NCBI GenBank assembly: GCA_016844745.1
Contig: JAERMQ010000013.1
Location: 1-64,000 of the forward strand
Length of the DNA stretch: 64,000 bases
Source of the DNA: Ignavibacteria bacterium
GTDB taxonomy: Bacteria; Bacteroidota; Ignavibacteria; Kapaibacteriales; UBA2268
Direction: 5' to 3'
Numbering within the stretch: position 1 is the stretch's first letter; the number at the start of each line of letters is the position of its first letter. Both the position numbers and the translations under genes were made by a program. Positions 25,512-33,966 of this stretch are shown here, in pieces. A model generated the notes under the pieces. That model did not search any database, had not been told where the DNA came from, and saw nothing but the letters and a program-made list of their open reading frames with translations.

Positions 25512-27522
25512 AATTGCAGTAACAACAGTCGAATCATTTCGGAACTATCAGAACGGCTCTATTGAACTTGAAGACTTTCTCAAGCGAGTCCGGGGAGAAT
25601 TTACACCTTCCCGGTACATGGATCTCGGTTCTGCTTTCCATGATATTATGGAGAAAAACCAGGAAAGATACATCGAGGAAAGAAACATTTTCAAAGCCAA
25701 AAATGGAATTGAGTTTGATTCTAATGTTATAACCAGATGTTATGAGAAAATCAATACAGAAGCTCCATTTGAAGTAAAAATCACTAAAGTCTATGATGTT
25801 GGTAAGGAACAAGTTGAACTTGTTGCAAAGGTTGACCAGCTTTATGGATGCTATGTTATTGAAAATAAAACCTGTTGGGGAATGTTCGACTTTGAAAGGT
25901 ATTTCGGTTCCTGCCAATGGAAATTCTACCTTGACATTTTTGAAGCTGAACGGGTTTTCTACAATGTATTCTGCCTGTCAGACAAAGTAAATGGTATTGA
26001 ACTTAGAAACATCGAACAATTCTCTTTCAACGGTTATCCTGACTTGAAAGACGACCTGAATGAACTGTTAAAAGACTTAACTGATTTCATTCACACAAAA
26101 AAACTTGAAGAATACTTTGCTCCGGATTATAGATACAAGGAACAAAGAGCTTTACCAACTTATTCAGAAACAAAACAAATAATTCAATCAATAAACAATG
26201 AAGAGGAATCAATCATGAATATTCAAAAGATAAAGATTGCAAATCTGCTCGGAATTGAAGATTTGGAATTTGACCCGGGCAAATTTACGCTAATTGAAGG
26301 CAGAAACGGTTCTGGAAAGACTTCAATACTTGAATCAATCAAACATGCACTAAATGGCGGACACGATGCCAGACTGCTTAGGAACGGCACAGACAAAGGT
26401 GAAATCGTTCTCATACTCGATGACGGCGTTCAACTAACCAAAACTGTAACACCAAGTAAATCTGATGTGAAAATTCTCGACAGGGACGGAAACAGGATTA
26501 ACAAGCCCCAGACTTATATCGACAAATTAATTGATATGCTTTCGGTAAATCCGGTGCAGTTCCTAACAGCAGATAAAAAGAACAGAGTAAATTATTTGCT
26601 CGAAGCCATACCAATGAAACTTACAAATGATCACCTTGAAAAATCCCTTAACGGAATGAGTGGAAGGGTAAGAGATGATTTATCCGGACACGCTCTTGAA
26701 GTTATTGGTAGAATTTACAAACAATTCTATGACGAAAGAACAGGCATTAACAGGGCTTTGAAGGAAAAGACAGCTACAATGACACAACTAAAAGAATCAG
26801 TTTCTGAATTCAATTATTCTCCAAACGAAATGACTGAAAAGCTCAAATCTCTTGAAAACAAAAAAGGAGAAATGGAATCAAAGAAAAGTCTGTTCTTGGA
26901 ACAAGCAGTTAACCACAGAATGAAAAAGCTCGACGATGAAGAAGAAAGATTCCAGGAAGAGATTAACAAATTCAGGTTTGAGCATGAAGAAATCAAGCAG
27001 GAAATCCATAATCATTTTGACATTCAGAAAACCGAAATTCAGTCGAAATTTGATGAAAAGTATTTACCGCTTCTAAGCGAGCTGACACTTCTTCAGGAAC
27101 AGCAGAAGCAATATACTTCCCATGAAAAGACAAGGGAACTTGTAGAACAATTCCATCGGGAATGTCAGAAACTTAAAGACGAATCCGAAAAACTTAGCGG
27201 AGCTCTTACAGGACTTGACAATCTAAAGGAAAATCTTCTAAGGGAATTACCAATTCAAGGTTTGGAAATCAAAGAAGGAGAAATCTATTGCAAGGATATT
27301 ATCTTCGACAAACTCAATACTGCGGAACAGGTTAAAATTGCAGTGGAAGTTGCAAAACTCAGGGCAAATGAACTTGGAATAATCTGCGTAGACGGAATTG
27401 AGAGACTTGACAAAGATACTTTCAATGAATTCAAGTCAAAGGCTATTGAATCCGGTTTGCAGATGATTGTTACAAAAGTTGGCGATTCTGCTCTTAACAT
27501 ACATACTGAGATGGTTGCATGA
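25504..27522 (+). CDS. PD-(D/E)XK nuclease fused to an SMC/RecF-like ATPase
   Basis: The 672-residue frame joins two units. Residues 1-235 resemble RecB/Cas4-type nucleases: a helical GSAFHDIMEKN segment, then VAKVDQLYG (Asp) and CYVIENKTC (E-x-K). Residues 238-672 form an SMC-like ATPase with Walker A (LIEGRNGSGKTSILESI), a central coiled coil (about 415-570) and a C-terminal Walker B-like IICVDGIERLD. An in-frame ATG at 26215 with GAGGAA upstream could also give the ATPase alone. Such pairs process DNA ends during phage recombination. Usually these are separate genes; here they form one frame. Confidence 0.75.
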   Translation: MLKIAVTTVESFRNYQNGSIELEDFLKRVRGEFTPSRYMDLGSAFHDIMEKNQERYIEERNIFKAKNGIEFDSNVITRCYEKINTEAPFEVKITKVYDVGKEQVELVAKVDQLYGCYVIENKTCWGMFDFERYFGSCQWKFYLDIFEAERVFYNVFCLSDKVNGIELRNIEQFSFNGYPDLKDDLNELLKDLTDFIHTKKLEEYFAPDYRYKEQRALPTYSETKQIIQSINNEEESIMNIQKIKIANLLGIEDLEFDPGKFTLIEGRNGSGKTSILESIKHALNGGHDARLLRNGTDKGEIVLILDDGVQLTKTVTPSKSDVKILDRDGNRINKPQTYIDKLIDMLSVNPVQFLTADKKNRVNYLLEAIPMKLTNDHLEKSLNGMSGRVRDDLSGHALEVIGRIYKQFYDERTGINRALKEKTATMTQLKESVSEFNYSPNEMTEKLKSLENKKGEMESKKSLFLEQAVNHRMKKLDDEEERFQEEINKFRFEHEEIKQEIHNHFDIQKTEIQSKFDEKYLPLLSELTLLQEQQKQYTSHEKTRELVEQFHRECQKLKDESEKLSGALTGLDNLKENLLRELPIQGLEIKEGEIYCKDIIFDKLNTAEQVKIAVEVAKLRANELGIICVDGIERLDKDTFNEFKSKAIESGLQMIVTKVGDSALNIHTEMVA

Positions 27523-27530
27523 AAAAACAA

Positions 27531-27594
27531 GCCCCGGCAATTCCAAAAACCCACAATTCCTCTTTATGCTGCAGGAAGAGCCGGGGCATTTTTA
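27531..27594 (+). terminator. Hairpin with T-tract after the nuclease-ATPase gene
   Basis: GCCCCGGC at 27531-27538 pairs perfectly with GCCGGGGC at 27580-27587 and is followed by ATTTTT. The 41-nt loop is long for a classic intrinsic terminator, so it may act as an attenuator between the recombination and replication genes. It fills most of the 94-bp gap. Confidence 0.5.
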
Positions 27595-27616
27595 AACTAA
27601 AAATGGAGAATAAAAA

Positions 27617-28207
27617 ATGAATTTTCAATTGAGTGTAAATAAAAATATGATAAACAAGGCTAATCCATCCCTGTATGGTTGGAGAAATGCCGAATTCTCC
27701 GGTCAAGAGCTTTCTGACCATATCAGAAACGGTTTTGCGTTTTCTCCCGGAGTTTTGAAACCAAATGCTACTGGCAGGAAACCTGCTATAAAGGACATTA
27801 AATTCGCACAGATATTGGCTATAGACATCGATAACGACATCAAGTCATATAACAGCATTACCAAGAAATATGACAAGCGTATAAAGACATCTAGGGAAGG
27901 ATATTGTACTTATGAAGAAGCCAAAGCAAATGATTTTGTAAAAGAAAATGCTTTGCTCATTTATACCACACCAAGCCATAAAGCAGATTTCGAGAGGTTC
28001 AGAATTGTTTTCGTCATCGAAAAGCAAATTTCAAGTACTGATGAATTCAGGAAAGCAATTTCATATCTGATAGATAAACTTGGAGGTGATAAATCCTGTT
28101 CCAATATCGACAGGCTTTTCTATGGACATAGGGATTGTCAACTTGAATACTTCGGAAATATATATCAAAACTATTTAGAAACTAACAGTCTGTTAAGTTA
28201 TGACTAA
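27617..28207 (+). CDS. AEP-type primase/polymerase-like domain protein
   Basis: The 196-residue protein carries the pattern of archaeo-eukaryotic primase (PrimPol-like) catalytic domains. Strands with acidic residues are ILAIDIDNDI (DxD, near residue 73), then LLIYTTPSHK, FRIVFVIEK and IDRLFYGHRD. Length fits a stand-alone catalytic domain without a helicase. The gene overlaps the DUF4373 gene by 8 bp. It likely synthesises primers or helps start phage replication together with the primase-helicase 1.6 kb downstream. A VirE-N/BT4734-like assignment is an alternative. Confidence 0.6.
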   Translation: MNFQLSVNKNMINKANPSLYGWRNAEFSGQELSDHIRNGFAFSPGVLKPNATGRKPAIKDIKFAQILAIDIDNDIKSYNSITKKYDKRIKTSREGYCTYEEAKANDFVKENALLIYTTPSHKADFERFRIVFVIEKQISSTDEFRKAISYLIDKLGGDKSCSNIDRLFYGHRDCQLEYFGNIYQNYLETNSLLSYD

Positions 28208-28493
28208 AGATGCCTATTACTTTTCCCATGATGCAAATGCACGTCATGACGAGAAAATACTTGAGCTAAGGGCAGAACTTGGCTGGGAAGGTTATGGTAT
28301 CTTTTGGGCTATTATCGAATGTTTAAGGGAAGCGTCCGGTTATAAATACAGTAAGAACAGGCTTAACGGTCTTGCTTTGCAATTGTCCACTACTAAGGAA
28401 AAGTTGGATCAGATTATATCAAATTATGGTCTTTTCAATCTCGATGAAGAATTCTTTTGGAGTGAGAGCCTTCTTAGAAGAATGGAAGAACGT

Positions 28494-28524
28494 GATTCAA
28501 AGGTTCGCTGATTCAAAGGTTCGC
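28494..28524. repeat. Perfect 15-bp tandem duplication (16-bp period) causing a frameshift
   Basis: GATTCAAAGGTTCGC occurs at 28494-28508 and 28510-28524, separated by one T. The extra 16 bp shifts the frame of the DUF4373 gene and creates the TGA at 28509. Confidence 0.95.
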
Positions 28525-28629
28525 AAAGCGAAAGAATCAGCTCAGAAACGGTGGGAAGATTATTACGCAAAGCAAGAGCAAAGCCCTGTTAATACGAATG
28601 AAGATATTACGGATAAGGTTAGCATTAAT

Positions 28630-28790
28630 AATGCAGATACTTCCTTATCCGAACCTTATGCATTCGCAGAAGAACCGCATAGCGAAAGTTCTGCTATAAA
28701 AGGAAAGGAAAAGAAAGGAAAGGAAATAAAAGAAAAAGAAATTCTTTCTTCTTCTCCTCCGAAATCCGAGATTTCGGAAGAAGGAAAGGA
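28630..28790 (+). repeat. In-frame segment shared with the scaffold/protease gene (copy 1)
   Basis: This segment of the DUF4373 gene encodes NAD-x-x-LS-x-x-YA-x-A, then HSES-x-AIKGKE and SSSP-x-K, ending in EEG. The same reading frame and wording recur at 50661-50805 inside an unrelated capsid protease/scaffold gene. About 60 of the first 82 bases match by eye, without gaps. Confidence 0.7.
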
Positions 28791-29065
28791 ATATGCGAAC
28801 TTTTTCAAGGGACTTTTACCACCCACACAGAAAGTAACCGAGTCTGATTTGAAGAACTGGGGTGATACTTTCGACAAACTTGTCAGGATTGACAAGCGAC
28901 CGGGAGAAGAAATCTACCAGATTACCGAGTGGGCTCGCAAAGATTCTTTCTGGGGTGAACAGGGAAATTTCCTTTCACCCTGCAAGCTACGAAGCAAGAG
29001 TAAAGACGGAGTTCTTTACTATGACATGTTTTTGCAAAAATTCACTCGAGAAAGGAGTAAATCCA

Positions 29066-29362
29066 ATGGAACAGCAAGCGGACATCAAGTCCAAAGACCT
29101 GCTTGGATTACAGCAAAAGAATGAACTGCTTGCAATCTTGGATTCTCTTTTTCCTGACCAAAGACTACTTGATGAAAAGAGCCTTTACAGGAAGAAAGCA
29201 GATTTCGTTTACGAGTTGATGCAGAAACAGAAATGGACTGTTGAAGAGTTTGAAAAGACACTTCTTGAATTCTCTATGAAGTGGGTGTACAATACTTGGA
29301 TGCCTGCCAATATTCTTGAATTCAAACGAAAATTATTTTCTGATAATGAAATGGTAATCTGA
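29066..29362 (+). CDS. Small phage protein, unknown (replication region)
   Basis: I start this gene at ATG 29066 because AAAGGAG sits 8-9 nt upstream; a longer in-frame opening at 28862 would overlap the DUF4373 gene entirely. The 98-residue product (MEQQADIKSKDLLGLQQKN) is helical and charged, with FDEEFEKTLLEF-like helices. No family is recognised. Its place between an initiator and a primase-helicase suggests a replication accessory, for example a helicase loader; that is only inference. Confidence 0.6.
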   Translation: MEQQADIKSKDLLGLQQKNELLAILDSLFPDQRLLDEKSLYRKKADFVYELMQKQKWTVEEFEKTLLEFSMKWVYNTWMPANILEFKRKLFSDNEMVI

Positions 29363-29363
29363 T

Positions 29364-29573
29364 ATGAAAAAGCCAATAGATAAAGAGCAGAAATACAAAG
29401 AACTCGATGAAATGTACAGAAGAAAGTTATTATTTGGAATAGATTTCTATGAGTTTGAAGAGCGGGCGGCTATTATGGAATTTGATGGTAACATGAAAGC
29501 CGAATTAGCCGCTACTCTTGCTTTTAATGATATAACCAAAATTTATGCATATTCAAAAGGACAAATAAAATGA
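29364..29573 (+). CDS. Small replication-region protein, unknown
   Basis: A 69-residue charged, helical protein (MKKPIDKEQKYKELDEMYRR) that starts 1 bp after the preceding stop and overlaps the next start by 4 bp (ATGA). This suggests translational coupling. No motif is recognised. Confidence 0.5.
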   Translation: MKKPIDKEQKYKELDEMYRRKLLFGIDFYEFEERAAIMEFDGNMKAELAATLAFNDITKIYAYSKGQIK

Positions 29574-29806
29574 TAAAAATAACAGGTTTGTATAAAGCAA
29601 CCTCAAAAAAAAATGAAACCTATCTTTCAGGAAAGACAATTGACGGAGTGAAATACTTTGTTTTCAAGAACAACAAAACAAAGGATAATCACCCGGATTA
29701 TAATTTGTACATGGAAGAAAAGGAACAAAATTCTCCTAAACCAAAGCAGGAATTTTCAGAAGATTACCTGAAACAGGTAGAAACTGATGATGATTTGCCA
29801 TTTTAG
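29570..29806 (+). CDS. Small protein upstream of the primase-helicase, unknown
   Basis: The 78-residue protein begins with a short strand-rich part (MIKITGLYKATSKKNETYLS, then TIDGVKYFVFKNNK) and ends in an acidic tail (VETDDDLPF). The acidic-hydrophobic DDLPF ending resembles the C-terminal tip of single-stranded DNA-binding proteins. The body is too short for a normal OB fold of that family, so the comparison is only suggestive. Confidence 0.5.
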   Translation: MIKITGLYKATSKKNETYLSGKTIDGVKYFVFKNNKTKDNHPDYNLYMEEKEQNSPKPKQEFSEDYLKQVETDDDLPF

Positions 29807-29818
29807 GAGTAAATAACA

Positions 29819-31627
29819 ATGGCACAAAATTTTGAAGATTTTGGTATTTATGGAATACAATCCGGTTATGTTGGAGAACAAAGGACTACCTGTCCTAAGT
29901 GTTCCTCAACTCGGCAATCATCCCATAAGAATATCAAATGCCTATCAGTGAATGCAGATAAAGGAACATGGTTCTGTCATCATTGTGGTCATTCGGGAGG
30001 TTTATTTGAAAAGCAGAATTTTAGAAGATTTGAACCAAAACCGGTTAAATCAAATGCTCTTACGCCTACTGAAAAAGTATATCAATGGTTTGAATCAAGG
30101 AAGATACCAAAAGAAGTAGTTGACCGGAATAGAATAACGATTGAAAAGGTTTTTCTTTCCCAACTTGAGAAAGAAGATACTTGTATTTGTTTTAACTATT
30201 TTTTGGGTGATATGCTTGTCAATATCAAGTATAGAAACCCGCAGAAAGTGTTTCAACAGGTTAAAAGCGGTTCAAAAGTGTTCTATAAGCTCAACGACCT
30301 TGAGAATCAGACAGAAGCAATAATCACAGAAGGAGAAGTTGACGCACTTAGCTTTGAAGTTGCTGGTCTGATAAATGCAGTATCTGTACCTGATGGTGGA
30401 ATTAATCCGGAAGTAAGGCAGATTCAAACAAAGCTTGACTATCTCGATAATTGCTCGGAATATTTCAAAAATATGCATAGGATTTACCTTGCAACTGATT
30501 CAGATGCACCGGGTATTCGGTTAAGGGAAGAACTTGCAAGAAGACTTGGTAAAACAAGATGTTGGATTGTCAGGTATCCTAAAGACTGTAAAGATGCTAA
30601 TGAGGTTCTGGTCAAATACGGGAAGGCAAAACTTAAAGAATGCATTGAGAAATCTGAACTTTATCCAATAGAAGGTATCCACTATGCCAATGATAGAAGA
30701 GATGAACTCAAAGACTTGTACGATAATGGCTTCCCTAACGGAGCAAAGACAGGTTATTCTAATCTTGACGAATTGATTACTTTCTTTGGTTCACAACTGA
30801 CAATTGTTACCGGAATACCTTCCCATGGAAAATCAAATTTCATGGATCAGTTGATGTTAAAACTTGCTATAAACCATAACTGGTCCTGGGGAATTTTTTC
30901 TCCGGAGAATGCTACAATTGAGATTCATTTGTTAAGATTATGCGAAATCCTTGTAGGAAAACCGTTCCTGAAGGATTACAACGGAAGAATGAGCTTTGAT
31001 GAAATGGAAGGAGCCAGGGACTTTATAAACGAACATACTTTCTTTATTCTTCCAGACAATGAAGAATACAGACTTGAAAGAATACTCGAAGCCGCAAGTG
31101 GTCTTGTTTTGAAGCACGGTATAAAAGGATTGATTCTCGATCCTTGGAACACACTTGAACACCAATATGGGAACGATTCGGAAACGATTTATACCGGAAA
31201 AGTTCTTAATCAGCTTAAATATTTTGCTCGAATCCATGATATTCACTTGATTCTGGTGGCACATCCACGGAAGATGGCTCGAAAGAAGGATAGCAAACTG
31301 TTTGAAGTGCCAACACTCTATGATATTTCAGGTTCGGCAAATTGGTTTAACATTGCAGACAATGGAATGGTAGTTTACCGGCAGTTTTCAGAGGATTTTA
31401 CCGAAAGTTACCCGATAGTTTATATTCAGAAGGTAAAGCACAAATTCATTGGTAAGACAGGTTTCGCTAAATTTGACTTTGATGTTTCTTGTCAAAGGTA
31501 TATCGAAAAGGCTGGGAAACAAGGTAGGAACGAACTTGAAAATCATGTTGAATTATGTACTGCTGGTTATCCAAGTTCTTGGATGACTGAGTGGGAGAAC
31601 CGGAACGATGAAGATGTAGGTTTTTGA
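29819..31627 (+). CDS. Phage primase-helicase (zinc finger, TOPRIM, DnaB-like)
   Basis: The 602-residue enzyme combines three domains. An N-terminal zinc ribbon has CPKCSS near residue 21 and CHHCGHSG near 53. A TOPRIM primase core has ITEGEVDALSFE (near 170) and LATDSDAPGIRLREEL (near 227). The DnaB/RecA helicase has Walker A TGIPSHGKSNFMDQL (near 332) and Walker B GLILDPWNTLEH (near 437). This is the T7 gp4 layout: one protein unwinds the fork and primes the lagging strand. It follows an AGGAG ribosome binding site. It is the main replication enzyme of the element. Confidence 0.9.
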   Translation: MAQNFEDFGIYGIQSGYVGEQRTTCPKCSSTRQSSHKNIKCLSVNADKGTWFCHHCGHSGGLFEKQNFRRFEPKPVKSNALTPTEKVYQWFESRKIPKEVVDRNRITIEKVFLSQLEKEDTCICFNYFLGDMLVNIKYRNPQKVFQQVKSGSKVFYKLNDLENQTEAIITEGEVDALSFEVAGLINAVSVPDGGINPEVRQIQTKLDYLDNCSEYFKNMHRIYLATDSDAPGIRLREELARRLGKTRCWIVRYPKDCKDANEVLVKYGKAKLKECIEKSELYPIEGIHYANDRRDELKDLYDNGFPNGAKTGYSNLDELITFFGSQLTIVTGIPSHGKSNFMDQLMLKLAINHNWSWGIFSPENATIEIHLLRLCEILVGKPFLKDYNGRMSFDEMEGARDFINEHTFFILPDNEEYRLERILEAASGLVLKHGIKGLILDPWNTLEHQYGNDSETIYTGKVLNQLKYFARIHDIHLILVAHPRKMARKKDSKLFEVPTLYDISGSANWFNIADNGMVVYRQFSEDFTESYPIVYIQKVKHKFIGKTGFAKFDFDVSCQRYIEKAGKQGRNELENHVELCTAGYPSSWMTEWENRNDEDVGF

Positions 31628-31650
31628 TACTTGATATTAAATTTTTATTT

Positions 31651-31677
31651 GACTGGCAGACCTTGTATCTGTCAGTC
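31651..31677. promoter_or_regulatory. Inverted repeat upstream of the Mor-like gene
   Basis: GACTGGCAGA at 31651-31660 faces TCTGTCAGTC at 31668-31677 around a 7-nt loop (9 of 10 pairs). No T-tract follows, so I favour an operator or a structured leader for the Mor-like gene over a terminator. It lies between the helicase stop and the next start. Confidence 0.45.
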
Positions 31678-31715
31678 TTAGTATGGAAGAATCATTTAAA
31701 AATATAGGAAAAATT

Positions 31716-31994
31716 ATGAGAAATGAAGATATTATTGAAATGCTCGAAGAACAGGATTTACCTGAACATTTTCAAATTGTGGCTGAAGTTTGTGGGATCG
31801 AAACGGCACGTCTTTTGATTAAGGAACTTGGTGGAATAACTGTTAGTATTCCAATGGTTAATTCTTTGCGATCTTTGATTGAAAGATATATTGCCGACAA
31901 TGCAAAGGAAATACCGATAAAAAAAATCGCGAGGGAATTGGGAATGAATGAGCGGGCTGTTGCAAGAATAATTAAGAGTTTGAGAGGAGTCTAA
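31716..31994 (+). CDS. Mor-like transcription activator
   Basis: The 92-residue protein resembles the Mor/C family of Mu-like phages: LPEHFQIVAEVCGIETARLL, IKELGGITVSIP and a C-terminal helix-turn-helix (KKIARELGMNERAVARIIK). Mor activates middle and, as C, late promoters in Mu. I start at ATG 31716, which has AGGA 6 nt upstream; an in-frame ATG at 31683 without a ribosome binding site would add 11 residues. It sits at the end of the early operon, where a late activator is expected. It could drive the late promoters carrying the 13-bp repeats. Confidence 0.75.
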   Translation: MRNEDIIEMLEEQDLPEHFQIVAEVCGIETARLLIKELGGITVSIPMVNSLRSLIERYIADNAKEIPIKKIARELGMNERAVARIIKSLRGV

Positions 31995-31998
31995 TAAT

Positions 31999-32028
31999 TG
32001 TAAGTTGAAATGTAAGTTGAAATGTAAG
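31999..32028. repeat. 12-bp direct repeats (TGTAAGTTGAAA)
   Basis: Two perfect units (31999-32010 and 32011-32022) and a partial third (TGTAAG) follow the Mor-like stop codon. They mark the junction between the phage early genes and the ABC/sigma-54 cargo operon. They may be regulatory or a scar of insertion. Confidence 0.7.
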
Positions 32029-32074
32029 GTTATATAATGAAAAAATGCTGGATAATATTTTTGGGGAAATTTGT

Positions 32075-32097
32075 ATCTTGTTAAATATCAATAAGAT
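32075..32097. promoter_or_regulatory. Palindrome upstream of the sigma-54 promoter (candidate activator site)
   Basis: ATCTTGTT at 32075-32082 mirrors AATAAGAT at 32090-32097 (7 of 8 pairs) around a 7-bp centre. It ends 18 bp before the -24 box. Such palindromes upstream of sigma-54 promoters usually bind the enhancer-binding activator; here that could be the activator encoded at 38641-40476. The distance is shorter than the usual 80-150 bp. Confidence 0.4.
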
Positions 32098-32115
32098 AAA
32101 TTATTTAATTATTTT

Positions 32116-32131
32116 TGGCAGAACTTTTGAT
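32116..32131 (+). promoter_or_regulatory. Candidate sigma-54 (-24/-12) promoter of the ABC/AsnB/sensor operon
   Basis: TGGCAGAACTTTTGAT aligns with the sigma-54 consensus TGGCACRNNNNTTGCW with exact spacing; only two fixed positions differ (C to G in the -24 box and GC to GA in the -12 box). It lies about 43 bp before the first ATG of an operon that ends with its own sigma-54 activator gene. The operon context makes chance occurrence less likely. Confidence 0.6.
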
Positions 32132-32173
32132 ATAAGAAATTTGAAATTGTTTAATTAAAATAAAGGGATAAAC

Positions 32174-33193
32174 ATGAGAAAATTGATGCTGGGGATTTTA
32201 ATCTTTTCAATTGTTATCATGCTTAATGTTGGCTGTTATAAAAACAGCGACCAAAAAGATAACAAAAATGAAAAAATTACCATATGCCAGTGGGGGCAAG
32301 CCTTAATTTATCTTCCACTTTACGTTGCAAACGAGAAAGGATTTTTTAAAGACGAAGGTCTTGATGTTAATATAACCTCTGGGAATAACAGTGATTTAGA
32401 CACTTGGTTGGCAGTTCAAAGTGGTAGTGCACAATTCGCAATTTCTGACCCAACAATGATTGCAATTCAAAGAGAAAAAGGAGGACCCAAAGGGGTTCTA
32501 TTAGGAGATATAGTTCAAAGAGTAGCCTTCTGGGCAGTCAGTCTCGATACAAATTTGAAAGAAATTACTTCTCCAAAAAACTTCAAAGGTCAATCCATTG
32601 CTTGCTTTAAATTTCCAAATACTGCTCATGCATTAGCTTTAAGAACATTTCAACTTGGGAATCTTCAAGTTGGGACTGACGTGAAGATGGTAGAAGTAGA
32701 TTATTCTGCCGTTTTAGCACAATTAAAAAGGGGTGATGCTACTTTGGCAATGCTATTAGAACCAGCAGCTTCAAATTCAGTTGTTCATGGAGGAGCCAAA
32801 ATAGTATATTCTTATCCTGAGGCATGGGGAGAATTTGCTTTTACTGGACTTACAGCAACTTCAAAATATGTTAAGGAACATCCAGAAATCGTACAAAAAG
32901 TTTTAAATGCGTTAGAACGGGCAATGATTTTTATCAGAAAAGATCCAAATGGAGCTATTAAAGTTGGGAATATTATTTTCCCCGATTTGGATACATCTGT
33001 TATTAAACTTGCAGTCGAAAGGATGATTAATTCTAAAACTATTCCCGAAAATATAACTCCTTCAAAGGAAGGATGGATAAAAGCAATTGATGTCTGTATT
33101 GAAGTAGGGAAATTAAAAGACAAAAAGAATACATCAGAATTGATTGATGACAGTTTTGCCAAAAAATCCGTGGAAAAATTTAATAAGAAATAG
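32174..33193 (+). CDS. Lipoprotein substrate-binding protein, NMT1/SsuA-like ABC transporter family
   Basis: The 339-residue precursor has a lipoprotein signal peptide ending at Cys21 (lipobox LNVGC). The mature part follows the NMT1/THI5/SsuA-like fold: ALIYLPLYVANEKGFFKDEG near residues 43-62, LAVQSGSAQFAISDP, then GQSIACFKFPNTAHAL and FAFTGLTATSKYVKEHPEIV. This family binds nitrate, sulfonates, taurine, thiamine precursors or similar small molecules; the ligand here is unknown. The ATG has an AAGGGA ribosome binding site. It is the first gene of a seven-gene operon 43 bp behind a sigma-54-like promoter. Confidence 0.85.
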   Translation: MRKLMLGILIFSIVIMLNVGCYKNSDQKDNKNEKITICQWGQALIYLPLYVANEKGFFKDEGLDVNITSGNNSDLDTWLAVQSGSAQFAISDPTMIAIQREKGGPKGVLLGDIVQRVAFWAVSLDTNLKEITSPKNFKGQSIACFKFPNTAHALALRTFQLGNLQVGTDVKMVEVDYSAVLAQLKRGDATLAMLLEPAASNSVVHGGAKIVYSYPEAWGEFAFTGLTATSKYVKEHPEIVQKVLNALERAMIFIRKDPNGAIKVGNIIFPDLDTSVIKLAVERMINSKTIPENITPSKEGWIKAIDVCIEVGKLKDKKNTSELIDDSFAKKSVEKFNKK

Positions 33194-33198
33194 ATCCA

Positions 33199-33966
33199 AT
33201 GTTAAAATCCAACAATATTACTTTAGAAAACTTGACCCTTTCATATAATGGGAACCTTGTTTTTGATAAATTATCTTTCCAAATTGAAGAAGGGAAAATT
33301 TTAGGGATTCTAGGGCCTTCCGGTTGTGGTAAAACAAGTATTTTGAATATACTGAGTGGAATAATTGAACCAAATTATGGAGATGTCATTCTAAATGAAA
33401 ATTCATTATTAGGGAGCAGAATTCAGTCCTCATATATGTTTCAGGATGATTTGTTGTTACCTTGGAGAAATATACTCGATAATGTTTGTTTGCCACTTGA
33501 ATTAGATAAAAATTTAAATATTGAAAAAGAAAAAAATACAGTTTTATCAATTTTGGAAGATTTCGGTTTAAGTAAAGAATTCAATAAATATCCACACCAG
33601 ATTTCTGGAGGAATGAAAAGAAGAGCAGCTTTTGTTAGGACTTTATGTATAGACAGAATGTTATATTTGTTTGATGAACCGACATCTGGTTTGGATTATA
33701 TGCTGAGAATTCAACTTGAGGATGAGCTATTCTCTTTTTTGATTAAATATAAGAAAACTGCAATCATAGTTACACATGATATTGAAACAGTAATTGCATT
33801 ATCAGATAGGATAATATTATTAACTGACAAACCTTCAAAAATCAGAAAAGAATATATATCCGGTTATACTCGAAAATATGTTTCACCAAGCAAAGTGCGT
33901 AAAAGCGAAGAATTTTCAAATTTATTTAAAACAATTTTAAACGATATAAGTAATGGGAACCACTAA
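33199..33966 (+). CDS. ABC transporter ATP-binding protein (nitrate/sulfonate type)
   Basis: The 255-residue ATPase has Walker A GILGPSGCGKTSILNIL (near 35), Q-loop YMFQDDLLLPWRNILDNV, a signature loop QISGGMKRRAAFVRTL (the usual LSGGQ with Met for Gln), Walker B LYLFDEPTSGLD and the switch histidine in IVTHDIETVI. The PWRNILDNV segment is typical of the SsuB/TauB/NrtD group. It starts 5 bp after the binding protein and overlaps the permease gene by 14 bp. Confidence 0.92.
   Translation: MLKSNNITLENLTLSYNGNLVFDKLSFQIEEGKILGILGPSGCGKTSILNILSGIIEPNYGDVILNENSLLGSRIQSSYMFQDDLLLPWRNILDNVCLPLELDKNLNIEKEKNTVLSILEDFGLSKEFNKYPHQISGGMKRRAAFVRTLCIDRMLYLFDEPTSGLDYMLRIQLEDELFSFLIKYKKTAIIVTHDIETVIALSDRIILLTDKPSKIRKEYISGYTRKYVSPSKVRKSEEFSNLFKTILNDISNGNH

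Larger units (their letters stand above)
28200..29124 (+). pseudogene. DUF4373/Lin1244-type replication initiator broken by a 16-bp tandem duplication
   Basis: The first 103 codons (YYFSHDANARHDEKILELRA, ELGWEGYGIFWAIIECLRE) match DUF4373/Lin1244-type N-terminal domains of phage replisome organisers. The frame ends at a TGA at 28509-28511. Exactly there GATTCAAAGGTTCGC is present twice (28494-28508 and 28510-28524). Removing one 16-bp unit restores a single frame (MEERDSKVR then KAKESAQKRW) that runs to 29124. The C-terminal part keeps a DnaD/helix-rich look and a lysine-rich linker. So the gene is either recently frameshifted or affected by an assembly error; both halves remain otherwise intact. 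Confidence 0.75.

Noticed and set aside
28862-29065. Longer start for the small replication-region gene
   Set aside because: It would overlap the DUF4373 frame by 200 bp without a ribosome binding site; the ATG at 29066 has a strong one.
29570-29806. Single-stranded DNA-binding protein
   Set aside because: Only the acidic DDLPF tail is suggestive; the body is too short for the usual OB fold.
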